Source: Pseudomonadota bacterium
Lineage (GTDB): Bacteria > Pseudomonadota > Alphaproteobacteria > Rhizobiales > Xanthobacteraceae
Length of the DNA stretch: 20,700 nucleotides
Direction of reading: 5' to 3'
Assembly: GCA_023432885.1 (NCBI GenBank)
Contig: JAEZEU010000537.1
Coordinates: 1 to 20,700 of the forward strand
The notes beneath the pieces are model-generated. The model saw only the letters and a program-made list of their open reading frames with translations, was not told the DNA's origin and did no database searches. Positions 1 through 7,210 of this stretch are shown in pieces. The number at the start of each line of letters is the position of its first letter. Position 1 is the stretch's first letter. Position numbers and translations under genes: made by a program.

Positions 1-9
1 TGAAAATCA

Positions 10-1128
10 TCACTGCGCGATCGCGCGAACCGGATCGCGAACTGCCCGGCGATAGTCGGAAGGGCTCATGTGCCGATGCATGACGAATACCCGGGCGAGA
101 ACCTGGTTCGACGAGTATCCGACCTCCTGGGCGATCTCCGTGACCGGAAGGTCCGTCTTCTCGAGAAGTTCGCAGGCTCTCTCCACTCTCAGTCGCGTCA
201 GGTAAACCCGTGGCGGCACGCCGACGCTCTGCTTGAACATGCGTGCGAAATGAAATGGTGAGAGACGCGCCTCGGCTGCCAGTTCGTCGAGGCTGATGTC
301 TTCCGAAAGTCGCGCTCGCAGCAATTCCAGACTGCGCCGCTCTGCCCACGGAGCGAGGCCACCCTTGGCTGGAGCGACCGATACTCCGCCCAGCCGGCAC
401 AACTCGGCCAAGATCTCGCAGCCTGCAGCCCGCGCCAGCAGCCGCGACGGTGCACCTTCTTCTTCACACAAAGCCCAAAGATTCCGGAGCGCTGATCGGA
501 TAGCCGGCGACTGGAATGATCCCTGATAAAGCCGCAGGGATTCCGGCGCGAACCGGGTGTGGGTGGCTTCGTCGAGCATGTTCTGCCATTTCGCCAAGGG
601 AAACGACAGGCTACGCAGCCGATGACTGGTATCGACAATGACCTCGTTGGCGAAGTTGGGTGCCGCGAGAAAGAAGCCGTCTTTCGCGCTCGTTACATCG
701 AAACGCCCTCCTCCCAGGTCGCCACTGACACGGCTGCCGCCGAGCAGGTCCTGATAAAGGATGAGATCCGGCACGGCAGGGTCGGACATGTCCCCAGCGG
801 GTTGCGCTGCCTCAAGCAGATTGAGGATTCCGCCAGGGGATTTCATCGTGCGTACATAGGACGCGAGGTGACCCTCGCAGTACCATTGGGCGAAAGACGA
901 GTAGGCAGGTGCCGTCAAGGCTGCGTCTCCAATAAAATAAGTTGTCAAATCCAGCGACCGCTGGAGTGGGGTAATGCCAACGTGCAGCGAATAGGGTTCA
1001 CAACCCAAACCGCATCGCCCCGGATCAAATGCATGTCGGTATGCTGATACATCACATTGCAGCCCTTCATTGTTTACGGAAGGGTAGTGCGTCTCCAAAT
1101 TCAGCAAAATAGGCGCAGGCTGTAACAT
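10..1128 (-). CDS. AraC-family transcriptional regulator
   Basis: A DNA-binding regulator of the AraC/XylS family. The last ~105 of 372 residues form the double helix-turn-helix: a first helix pair around DISLDELAAEARLSPFHFAR, then a second unit with PVTEIAQEVGYSS and the family-typical ending MSPSDYRRA. The preceding ~260 residues are a less conserved sensor region whose effector cannot be read. At 372 residues it is long for the family (about 300). The first 60 residues, from the ATG at 1128, look unlike the rest, being Cys-rich and from more AT-rich DNA. An in-frame TTG at 948 would give 312 residues and leave about 205 bases for divergent promoters, whereas the ATG leaves only 25 bases before the LysR gene. 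The start is therefore uncertain. The head-to-head position suggests that it controls itself, the LysR gene or the nearby cluster (inference). Confidence 0.88.
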   Translation of the reverse strand: MLQPAPILLNLETHYPSVNNEGLQCDVSAYRHAFDPGRCGLGCEPYSLHVGITPLQRSLDLTTYFIGDAALTAPAYSSFAQWYCEGHLASYVRTMKSPGGILNLLEAAQPAGDMSDPAVPDLILYQDLLGGSRVSGDLGGGRFDVTSAKDGFFLAAPNFANEVIVDTSHRLRSLSFPLAKWQNMLDEATHTRFAPESLRLYQGSFQSPAIRSALRNLWALCEEEGAPSRLLARAAGCEILAELCRLGGVSVAPAKGGLAPWAERRSLELLRARLSEDISLDELAAEARLSPFHFARMFKQSVGVPPRVYLTRLRVERACELLEKTDLPVTEIAQEVGYSSNQVLARVFVMHRHMSPSDYRRAVRDPVRAIAQ

Positions 1129-1153
1129 AGAATTTCAGAACGGGAGACAATCA

Positions 1154-2113
1154 ATGGACCGGCTGGAAGCGATGTCGATATTCCTCGCAGTCGTCGACGA
1201 GGGATCGCTGGCCGGCGCCGCGCGCCGTCTTGGCTGCTCTCCGGCTTCGGTGTCGCGCGCCGTTGCGCGTCTGGAAGCAAGTTCCGGCGAACGCCTGCTG
1301 GAGCGGACGACCAGGCATTTCGCTATCAGTGACGCAGGCGCCCGTCACGCTGCGGTCTACAGGAACATGCTCGCTGAATTCGCGCAGCTTGGAGCACGCT
1401 CTCAGGATGCTGTCGTCAACGGCACAGTAGTCGTCACCGGGCCAGAACTATTCGGGCGTCTGAACGTGATGCCTGTTGTCGAGAGCTTCCTCGCAGCTTA
1501 TCCGCAGACGCAAGTGCGATCGCTTTTTCTCAACCGCATGGTCGATCTTGTAGGGGAGGGGGTGGATGTTGCGGTTCGTCTGGCTCCGCTGGCGGACTCG
1601 TCACTGACAGCCGTGAAGATCGGAGAAATGCGAAAGTTGACCTGCGCAAGCCCGCGCTATCTGGATGAGCGTGGGCCACCGGAACAGCCACAGGATCTGT
1701 TGAACCATTTGTGCATCGGGCTGAATGATGCCGGAGCTCAGGAACTCTGGCGTTATCGCGAGCGTCCCGCCGGACGCCGCCTCAAATCTGTAAGGGTTAC
1801 CTGCCGACTGATGACGAACAGTGCAGGTGCGGCGATCGACGCTGCTGTACGAGGTCTTGGAATTGTCAGCCCTCTCTCATATCAGGTCGAGAAGCAGATC
1901 GTGCAGGGTCTCCTCGTTCCTCTGCTCGAAGCTTACGAACCGGAGCCCGTACCGGTAAACTTGGTGTTCCGCCCGCTGGGCAGAGCCAATAGCGGCGCGG
2001 TTCGCGCGTTCATAGACCACGCTGTTCCTCGGTTGCGTGAAATGTCCAGAGATTCGTGGCAGGTGGCTTCCTCCAAATCGCTGCGCTCACCCAACAATAG
2101 TCCTCTCCGTTGA
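1154..2113 (+). CDS. LysR-family transcriptional regulator
   Basis: A LysR-type regulator of 319 residues. The N-terminal winged helix-turn-helix is clear in residues 1-60: it opens MDRLEAMSIFLAVVDEGSLA and continues with AARRLGCSPASVSRAVARLE. The rest is the periplasmic-binding-protein-like effector domain, with the usual region of the type VDVAVRLAPLADSSL near residues 137-151. The ATG is preceded at good spacing by GGGAGA (1142-1147). The C-terminal ~25 residues, after the normal family ending near VPRLREM, are probably an unselected extension running toward the decayed GST gene. LysR genes commonly control a divergent or adjacent enzyme cluster; the GST remnant and the YcaC-like hydrolases downstream are likely targets (inference). 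The effector is unknown. Confidence 0.93.
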   Translation: MDRLEAMSIFLAVVDEGSLAGAARRLGCSPASVSRAVARLEASSGERLLERTTRHFAISDAGARHAAVYRNMLAEFAQLGARSQDAVVNGTVVVTGPELFGRLNVMPVVESFLAAYPQTQVRSLFLNRMVDLVGEGVDVAVRLAPLADSSLTAVKIGEMRKLTCASPRYLDERGPPEQPQDLLNHLCIGLNDAGAQELWRYRERPAGRRLKSVRVTCRLMTNSAGAAIDAAVRGLGIVSPLSYQVEKQIVQGLLVPLLEAYEPEPVPVNLVFRPLGRANSGAVRAFIDHAVPRLREMSRDSWQVASSKSLRSPNNSPLR

Positions 2114-2145
2114 ATGCCTGCATCTGTGAACCTGGAAATGTCACG

Positions 2146-2801
2146 TCAGCCCGGGCCGAAAGTTGGGTCTTCCAAAGCGATGCCTCCGCGTTGCATCGCC
2201 CGCCCTTCGAATGGCAGGTTGGCCATTGCTCTGGCCAGCGCCCACAGGCGCGAATAGTTTTTAGGCGACCGGTCCAAGACCTCAACGTGCCAAGTAATAA
2301 GGTACTATCCGCGATGTTCGGTGCCGCATCGGAAATATAGCCGCTCGATCCGATTTCGTTCTCGAGCCTTTCGAACGGTGCCGACAGTCTGACCGATAGG
2401 CTGGACAGCCGCGTGGCCCTCATGCGTGTCTGCGAACCGCTCAGGGCGCCACAGCGTCTAGATGGCCAGCTGGCCCACCGTCACCATGACCGACAAATGC
2501 CTATGGACCCGGTCGCGCAGCTTGCGCGCAACGGGCGGCGCAAGCCGCGCCTCGGGAAACTGGCGGCGATATGTAGCAGGACTGCAAAGCTCTCGACTGT
2601 CAGCCATCCGTAGTCGGCGACAAGAGCGGGCACCGTGCCCAAAGGATTGATCGCTAGATACTCTGGCGAACTGCGGTCGACCACGATGGTTTCGAATGGC
2701 GGCTTGTCCGTTGGCAACGCCTGGGCCACTCCTCGAGAGCTATGTGGCTTGCAAGCGAACACGCACCCGGAAGTACATAAAGATGTATCTGAATTATCCA
2801 T
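2146..2801 (-). pseudogene. Decayed glutathione S-transferase gene
   Basis: No single frame is open, but pieces of a glutathione S-transferase follow one another in the right order on the minus strand. They are: an N-terminal thioredoxin-fold start (LYVLPGACSLASHIALEE, about 2783-2730); then, in another frame, RSSPEYLAINPLGTVPALV with the cis-Pro/VPAL glutathione-binding region (about 2680-2620); then PEARLAPPVARKLRDRV, and after an in-frame TAG at 2458-2460, LWRPERFADTHEG; then ERLENEIGSSGYISDAAPNIAD; and finally SRLWALARAMANLPFEGRAM to a stop at 2146-2148. At least three frameshifts and one stop codon separate these pieces. The functional parent would have been about 210 residues. It is convergent with the LysR gene, and GST genes often accompany YcaC/DoxX clusters, so this was probably a working member of the cluster that has been lost. 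Confidence 0.82.
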
Positions 2802-2929
2802 TCTCTCCAGCGTTCGGCGAATTTGAAACAAGGGCGCCGGACCCGGCCAACCCCCTTGTTGGGCATTGCTGACGCCAAACTGTCTCACAAGTCGGCTCAC
2901 CTCTAAATGTCTGCTCCCATGGCGATCAA

Positions 2930-2942
2930 AACCGTAGCGGTT
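2930..2942. promoter_or_regulatory. Small inverted repeat in the GST/hydrolase gap
   Basis: A perfect 5-base inverted repeat AACCG-TAG-CGGTT lies in the non-coding region (about 2802-3180) between the decayed GST gene and the first YcaC-like hydrolase. Nothing else recognisable is in this stretch. It could be a regulator binding site for either direction, but a 5+5 repeat of this kind can occur by chance, so the call is weak. Confidence 0.2.
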
Positions 2943-3180
2943 ACGCCGATCACTTACATCAGCAAATGGTGCTGACATGTCTGTGGACCTTCCTTTTCTC
3001 TGAAGTCAGGCCAACTGCAACGGGACAGAATGCGAAAGAGACCGCAAGATTGGCACCGCCACGGCAGCCTCTGCGCCGCATTTCAGAAAAGCGTCCGCTA
3101 GAGTTCAGCCACCATCGAGGTGTCATCGGAGGCGGGGTACGCCTTTCGATTTACTCTCAACATCAGCAAAGGATGTAATC

Positions 3181-3834
3181 ATGACTTTCCGTAACGGTCT
3201 TGCTTCGCTTCTTCGTCCAAAAGACTCGGTGCTCGTCTTGATTGACCACCAGCCCTATCAGCTCACGAACCTCAACAGCCACGATCCGCATACCGTGGTC
3301 AACAATGCGACGGCGCTGGCGAAGGCGGCCAAGGTCTTCGGCGTCCCAACCATCCTCACAAGTGTGATCGCTGCTCGCGGTGGATACATCTTTCCCCAGA
3401 TCACCGATGTCTTTCCGGGACAGGAGGTGATCGACCGAACGTTCATTAACACTTGGGAAGATCCAAGGGTGGTTGATGCGGCCAAGGCGACGGGCCGGAA
3501 GCAGTTGATCATAGCGGGTCTTTGGACCGAAATCTGTGTGGCGATGCCGGCAATTCAGGCTGCTGGAGAAGGCTGGGATGTGACGGTGATCACCGATGCA
3601 TCCGGAGCAGTTTCGGTTGAGGCGCACGAAGTTGCCATACAGCGCATGGCCGCGGCCGGCGTGAACCTGATGACCTGGCTGGCGCTGGCGGCCGAATGGC
3701 AGCGCGACTGGGCGCGGGCGGACACCGCCTCCGCGCTGACCGAGCTGATGATTCAGCACGCTGCCGGAAGCGGAATTGCGTATCTGTGGGAGCAGCAGTT
3801 GCTCAACACGCCGGTGCCGGGAAACGCAGGCTGA
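3181..3834 (+). CDS. YcaC-like cysteine hydrolase (isochorismatase superfamily)
   Basis: A cytoplasmic hydrolase of the isochorismatase-like fold, 217 residues, close in length and sequence pattern to E. coli YcaC (208 residues, function unsettled). The catalytic Asp is D22 in VLIDHQ and the nucleophilic Cys is C119 in GLWTEICVAMPA. The third catalytic position is R86, an Arg as I recall for YcaC rather than the Lys of nicotinamidase-type members. The TDASG and MTWLALAAEWQRDW stretches are typical of the YcaC branch. The ATG has AAAGGA just upstream. A second paralogue follows 209 bases later. Family members hydrolyse amide or ester-like bonds through a Cys thioester; the substrate here is unknown. 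Placement beside regulators and a GST remnant suggests a detoxification or small-molecule role (inference). Confidence 0.9.
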   Translation: MTFRNGLASLLRPKDSVLVLIDHQPYQLTNLNSHDPHTVVNNATALAKAAKVFGVPTILTSVIAARGGYIFPQITDVFPGQEVIDRTFINTWEDPRVVDAAKATGRKQLIIAGLWTEICVAMPAIQAAGEGWDVTVITDASGAVSVEAHEVAIQRMAAAGVNLMTWLALAAEWQRDWARADTASALTELMIQHAAGSGIAYLWEQQLLNTPVPGNAG

Positions 3835-3876
3835 TCCGAGCAGGGATGGCGAGGCGCTTCGAAGAGGTGTCATCAT

Positions 3877-3890
3877 TAAGCGATGGCTTA
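3877..3890. other. Short inverted repeat between the two hydrolase genes
   Basis: The 209-base gap between the two hydrolase genes contains TAAGC-GATG-GCTTA, a perfect 5-base stem with a 4-base loop. It has no T-run after it, so it is not a convincing intrinsic terminator. The rest of this gap holds no gene I can support, only the ribosome-binding site of the next gene (CAGGAG, 4031-4036). Confidence 0.2.
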
Positions 3891-4043
3891 TCGCGCGTCG
3901 TCATCCCCATTCACGAGATAGCTCGCCCAAGTTCGGATGCGTTTCGTGTTCGCTCTGGCGGATTACGCACCGCTCTTAACGCCGACGAGGCAGGAAGCGA
4001 CGCCGACCAGATACGTCTCATTTTCCCGTGCAGGAGTTTTCCC

Positions 4044-4733
4044 ATGTCCAGCAAACTCGAACTACTCACCCCGCAAAACAGCCAACTTATTTTCATCGAC
4101 CAGCAGCCGCAGATGGCTTTCGGCGTGCAGTCAATCGACCGCCAAGTGCTGAAGAACAATGTCATGGCGTTGGCCAAATCGGCCAAAGCCTTCGGCGTGC
4201 CCACGACCATAACTACGGTCGAGACGCTCAGCTTCTCCGGCCACACCTATCCTGAGTTACTTGCGCTCTATCCAGGCAACAAGTTGCTGGAACGCAGCTC
4301 GATGAACTCGTGGGACGATCAGAATGTGCGCGATGCGTTGGCCGAACATGCCGCACAAGGCCGCAAGAAGGTCGTCGTCTCCGGTTTGTGGACTGAGGTC
4401 TGTAACCTGACCTTTGCGCTCTCCTGCATGAAGGACACTGACTACGAGATCTACATGGTGGCGGATGCTTCGGGCGGCACCTCGGTCGAGGCGCATGCTT
4501 ATGCGATGGAGCGCATGGTGCAGGTCGGTGTTGTGCCGGTGACCTGGCAGCAGGTGCTGCTGGAATGGCAGCGGGACTGGGCTCGCAAGGAGACCTATGA
4601 CGCCACGCTCGCCATCGTGAAGGAGCATTCGGGTGCATATGGCATGGGTGTCGATTACGCCTACACCATGGTCCACAAGGCTTCCGAGCGCGCGGCCCAC
4701 GGCGAGACCGTCGGCCCGAACCCGGCCGTCTGA
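4044..4733 (+). CDS. YcaC-like cysteine hydrolase, second paralogue
   Basis: A 229-residue isochorismatase-superfamily hydrolase, related to the gene just upstream. The catalytic positions are D19 in IFIDQQPQM, R84 in LLERSSMNSWDD and nucleophile C120 in GLWTEVC. The shared ADASGG..SVEAH and LEWQRDWAR stretches show that the two genes are paralogues. The ATG at 4044 is chosen because CAGGAG (4031-4036) sits 7 bases before it and because family homology begins at once (LLTPQNSQLIFID). The reading frame stays open upstream to 3696, but that part overlaps the first hydrolase and has no family similarity. Compared with the first copy it carries an extra C-terminal tail of about 20 residues. Substrate unknown. 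Confidence 0.9.
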   Translation: MSSKLELLTPQNSQLIFIDQQPQMAFGVQSIDRQVLKNNVMALAKSAKAFGVPTTITTVETLSFSGHTYPELLALYPGNKLLERSSMNSWDDQNVRDALAEHAAQGRKKVVVSGLWTEVCNLTFALSCMKDTDYEIYMVADASGGTSVEAHAYAMERMVQVGVVPVTWQQVLLEWQRDWARKETYDATLAIVKEHSGAYGMGVDYAYTMVHKASERAAHGETVGPNPAV

Positions 4734-4741
4734 ACTGGCCT

Positions 4742-4770
4742 GCAGCAGCCTGGTCCGACCAGGCCGCTGC
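4742..4770 (+). terminator. Strong hairpin between hydrolase 2 and the GNAT gene
   Basis: GCAGC-A-GCCTGGT-CCG-ACCAGGC-C-GCTGC folds into a 13-position stem with a single A/C mismatch and a 3-base loop, nine bases after the hydrolase stop codon. It is followed by CTCCCAACCCTTCCATTTTC, which is pyrimidine-rich but not a clean T-run. It may be a partial terminator, or an mRNA-stabilising or processing hairpin that sets different expression of the genes on either side. Confidence 0.45.
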
Positions 4771-4802
4771 CTCCCAACCCTTCCATTTTCACGGAGGCTG
4801 AG

Positions 4803-5108
4803 ATGGCCGAGAAGCTTGCCACGCGCATTTCCTACGAGGACCACGGGCACAAGGGGCGTTTCGTCGCCCGGGTCGATGGTGTGGAGGGCGAAGGCGAACT
4901 GACCATCTCGACGGTTTCGAACGCGCTGGTCATCGCCGATCACACCCATGTTCCCGACACGCTGCGCGGCACGGGCGCCGCTTCGGCGCTGGTAGAGGCC
5001 TTGATCGCGGATGCCCGCGCTAGGAGTTATCGCATCGTGCCCCTATGCCCCTTCGTACGTGGGCAGTCGCTGAAGCATCCCGAGTGGTCCGACGTCATTC
5101 AACATTGA
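4803..5108 (+). CDS. Small GNAT-family N-acetyltransferase (COG2388/YidJ type)
   Basis: A 101-residue protein of the minimal GNAT type. The acetyl-CoA pyrophosphate-binding loop is LRGTGAASALV (about residues 54-64), preceded by the strand and loop VIADHTHVPD. The C-terminal C82PF...H92PEW pattern is typical of these short proteins, which usually run 90-110 residues, so it appears complete. The ATG is preceded by CGGAGGCTGAG, a strong ribosome-binding site. It lies 69 bases after the second hydrolase, across a strong hairpin, and 13 bases before the DoxX gene, so it is probably translated from a shared message. The acceptor substrate is unknown for most of this subfamily. Confidence 0.88.
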   Translation: MAEKLATRISYEDHGHKGRFVARVDGVEGEGELTISTVSNALVIADHTHVPDTLRGTGAASALVEALIADARARSYRIVPLCPFVRGQSLKHPEWSDVIQH

Positions 5109-5121
5109 AACGGATGGCGCC

Positions 5122-5511
5122 ATGTCGATCGCAATGCTGTTCATCGCGCATCTCGGGCTCTGCTCTGCTTACATTCAGGGCGGGCTCGACAAGCTAAGCG
5201 ATTTCCATGGCGCCGTCGCCGAGATGGTTCACTTCCGGCTGGCTCCGCCCGCTCTGTTCGTCGTTCTGGTGATCGCGCTAGAACTTCTATCCTCGGTGAT
5301 GGTGATGACTGGCTTCATGCGCTGGTTCGGTGCGCTGGCGCTGGCCGGGTTCACTCTTCTGTCCACCCTGATCGCATTGCGGTTTTGGGAACAGCCGAGT
5401 GGCGAGGCAAGGCGCGCGACCTCGAATGCGTTCTTCGAACATCTCGGTCTGGCCGGCGGATTCGTGCTTGTTGCCTGGCTTGATCTCGCCCGGACCTCAT
5501 TCGGTCCGTGA
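5122..5511 (+). CDS. DoxX-family membrane protein
   Basis: A 129-residue inner-membrane protein with four predicted hydrophobic segments: about residues 3-20, 42-64, 67-87 and 105-124. The first segment ends in the family-typical YIQGGLDKLSDF, close to the G..K stretch of DoxX/DoxD proteins, and SNAFFEHLGLAGG precedes the last segment. DoxX-type proteins are associated with thiol and redox stress or serve as membrane partners of oxidoreductases; the precise role here is unknown. The gene lies 13 bases after the GNAT gene and 36 bases before the amidohydrolase, in one direction, so all three are likely co-transcribed. Confidence 0.85.
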   Translation: MSIAMLFIAHLGLCSAYIQGGLDKLSDFHGAVAEMVHFRLAPPALFVVLVIALELLSSVMVMTGFMRWFGALALAGFTLLSTLIALRFWEQPSGEARRATSNAFFEHLGLAGGFVLVAWLDLARTSFGP

Positions 5512-5547
5512 CGATAGCAGGCGCAGCGCTCGCCAAGGAGACCAGCA

Positions 5548-6255
5548 ATGTCCGGGAAAGACCTGATAATCTTCAACGCCAGGATCACGACGCTCGACCG
5601 GTCGCGGCCCTCGGCCGAGGCCGTCACGATCCGCGACGGCCGGTTCCTCGCCGTCGGCTCCGAAGCCGAGGCGCGTGCTACTGCTCTGGAGGCTCGCATC
5701 ATCGATGCCGGCGGCCGTCGGCTCATCCCCGGCCTGATCGATAGCCACATCCATCTGATCCGCGGCGGGCTGAACTACAATATGGAGCTGCGCTGGGACG
5801 GCGTACCCTCGCTCTCGGAGGCGATGGCGATGCTGAAGCGCCAAGTGGACCGCACGCCCGCCCCGCAATGGGTGCGTGTGGTGGGCGGTTTTACTGAGCA
5901 CCAGTTCGCCGAAAAGCGCCTGCCGACGCTGGACGAACTGAACGCCGTCGCACCCGATACGCCGGTCTTCATCCTGCATCTCTACGACCGGGCGCTGCTG
6001 AATGCCGCAGCGCTGCGGGTGGTCGGCTACACCAAGAACACGCCGAACCCGCCGGGCGGAGAGATCGTGCGCGATGCGAGTGGCAACCCCACAGGCCTGC
6101 TGCTGGCGCAGCGAAATACGCGCGGCGGGTCGACGCAGCCAGAGTCAGTTCATCGAGTGATAAGGAAAATGCTGTCTTCTTATCAGTCGCGTTTGCGATA
6201 TCTGGCGAGGCTAACTGGGGTGAAGGGTCAATCGCGATCAATACGACTTGGGTAG
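5548..6255 (+). pseudogene. Truncated YtcJ-like amidohydrolase (N-terminal third only)
   Basis: The first ~188 residues match the start of a YtcJ/amidohydrolase-3 family metal-dependent hydrolase. The beta-sandwich start is LIIFNARITTLD, the HxH metal-binding motif is H67-I-H69 in PGLIDSHIHL, and the stretch ends at GNPTGLLLAQ (residue 188, about 6111). Complete family members have roughly 530-600 residues; the remaining His, Lys and Asp metal ligands are absent. The residues after 188, to the stop at 6253-6255, are rich in Arg and Ser and resemble nothing in the family; they come from unrelated DNA joined at about 6112. The start is well supported by AAGGAG before the ATG. Almost certainly non-functional. 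Confidence 0.85.
6112..6252 (-). pseudogene. Possible N-terminal fragment of a tyrosine recombinase
   Basis: On the minus strand the frame entering the broken amidohydrolase reads SPDIANATDKKTAF and then SLSLDELTLAASTRRAYF, stopping being recognisable at about 6112. The S-TRRAY stretch is the signature of the SAM-like core-binding domain at the start of XerC/XerD and phage-type integrases. Only about 40 residues remain; the catalytic domain with its R...HxxR...Y residues is missing. A TTG at 6250-6252 could have been the start. The join to the amidohydrolase falls directly after the motif. Assignment rests on a short motif and is tentative. Confidence 0.45.
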
Positions 6256-6540
6256 TTCGAGCACGTGCTGGCCGATATAACCCAGGATCAGGTTGGTCGA
6301 GATCGGTGCGGCCTGGTAAAGGCGTGCCTCGCGCCATTTCCGCTCAATGTGATATTCCGACGCAAACGCAAAGCCGCCGTGGGTCTGCATTGCGGCCTCA
6401 GCCGCGTGCCATGTTGCCTCCAATGCGAGCAGTTTCGCCATGTTCGCATCTGCGCCGCAATCGTGGCCGGCATCGAATAAGCTGCTGCCCGGCGTGCAAT
6501 CATGTCGGCTGCCTCAAGCTCCGCGTAGCAACGGAGCGGA
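6238..6540 (-). pseudogene. C-terminal fragment of an acyl-CoA dehydrogenase, frameshifted
   Basis: The last ~100 residues of a leftward acyl-CoA dehydrogenase. AELEAADMIARRAAAYSMPA is read in one frame (about 6524-6465), and after a single-base frameshift near 6450 the second frame reads ANMAKLLALEATWHAAEAAM, QTHGGFAFASEYHIERKWRE and ARLYQAAPISTNLILGYIGQ to a stop at 6238-6240. The MQTHGGFAFA stretch is the conserved C-terminal helix region, and the LYQAAPISTN segment follows it as in complete proteins. The N-terminal two thirds, including the FAD and CoA-binding core, are absent. It is not related in position to the two complete dehydrogenases on the other strand further right, so it is a remnant of a separate, lost gene. 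Confidence 0.8.
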
Positions 6541-6644
6541 CGCCTCGAATGCGATCAATACCCGCATGGGGGAGCGGCTGAACGAGCGCCGCGGTAGCAC
6601 ACCCCGGCGGCTCACGACGTCATTCATGCCCCAGCGCGCTTGCG

Positions 6645-6899
6645 TTTCCTTTCCGGCGGCGGTCAGCCGTTCGTAGACCTGGATAAGCTGCGGGTTCCAT
6701 CGAAACGATGCGGCCAGTGAAGCCGTATAAAGGGCACGACGCAGCCACTTTCGTCGGCCTCGATATGCCGAACACCGACTCTGTCGCCGCTGTCGTCATC
6801 ATAGGGTCCAAGCCCGGCGAGAGCGACCGCCTGCTCCCGCGTGATCCGGCCGATCTCAGGCAGACGCACCAGGATGGCCACGGCTTCGCGATTTGCAGG
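6645..6899 (-). mobile_element. IS110-family transposase remnant
   Basis: Two adjoining pieces resemble the C-terminal transposase_20 domain of IS110-family elements. The first reads AVAILVRLPEIGRITREQAV followed by ALAGLGPYDDDSG; after a frameshift at about 6751-6760 the second reads RKWLRRALYTASLAASFRWN followed by PQLIQVYERLTAAGK. This corresponds to the ELPELG...ALAGLAP..DSG...RR.LY.A......NP....YERL...GK pattern of the family. The N-terminal DEDD catalytic half and the element ends are not visible. A third minus-strand frame is open without a stop from about 7080 to 6617, but I do not recognise its product and regard it as incidental. Confidence 0.72.
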
Positions 6900-6959
6900 C
6901 CTCTTGTTCTTCGTCGGCCGTTTGCGAGCAGGCTGGGTTTATCCGCAGGCAGGATCTGA

Positions 6960-7210
6960 CGCCTGACCTGAAGAATTGCCCGTTGTGATTCGGCAGCCCC
7001 TCGTCGATCGTTCAGAAGCAGGGCGCAAAGCTGCTCAACGGTATATTTCAGTTTCTGAAGCGTCGTTTTGGCGGCAGCGGCTCATCTAGATGGCCCAACG
7101 ACAACACGACCAGCCTTACCGTTCGCGAGTAATCATCAAGCGTTGGTCCGTAGAGCGCAAGCTAACCGCATGCTGACTGACGCGAGACTAGGTCACTTCG
7201 CCGCACGACT
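6960..7210. other. Stretch without a recognisable gene
   Basis: Between the IS110 remnant and the inverted repeats before the catabolic operon I see no gene with family similarity. Several short overlapping frames are open on both strands, none with a convincing start and ribosome-binding site. The region probably includes more decayed mobile-element or host DNA and the 5' edge of the operon control region. Confidence 0.5.

Noticed and set aside
2802..2981. Upstream extension of the frame that holds part of the GST remnant
   Set aside because: The residues before the GST-like start show no family similarity and are probably non-coding.
3163..3876. Long antisense frame opposite the first YcaC-like hydrolase
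   Set aside because: It is a shadow of the real gene in GC-rich DNA. The sense strand has the catalytic motifs and ribosome-binding site; the antisense product resembles nothing.
3877..3890. Terminator after the first hydrolase gene
   Set aside because: The 5-base stem TAAGC/GCTTA is short and has no T-run, so it is listed only as a weak inverted repeat.
3181..4733. Arg in place of the catalytic Lys (R86 and R84) in both isochorismatase-like hydrolases
   Set aside because: E. coli YcaC, as I recall its sequence, also has Arg at this place, so it is a feature of the subfamily and not a sign of lost activity.
6617..7080. A minus-strand frame open for about 154 codons across the IS110 remnant
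   Set aside because: It has no start codon with a ribosome-binding site and no recognisable family, and the IS110 similarity lies in the other frames. It looks like chance openness in high-GC DNA.
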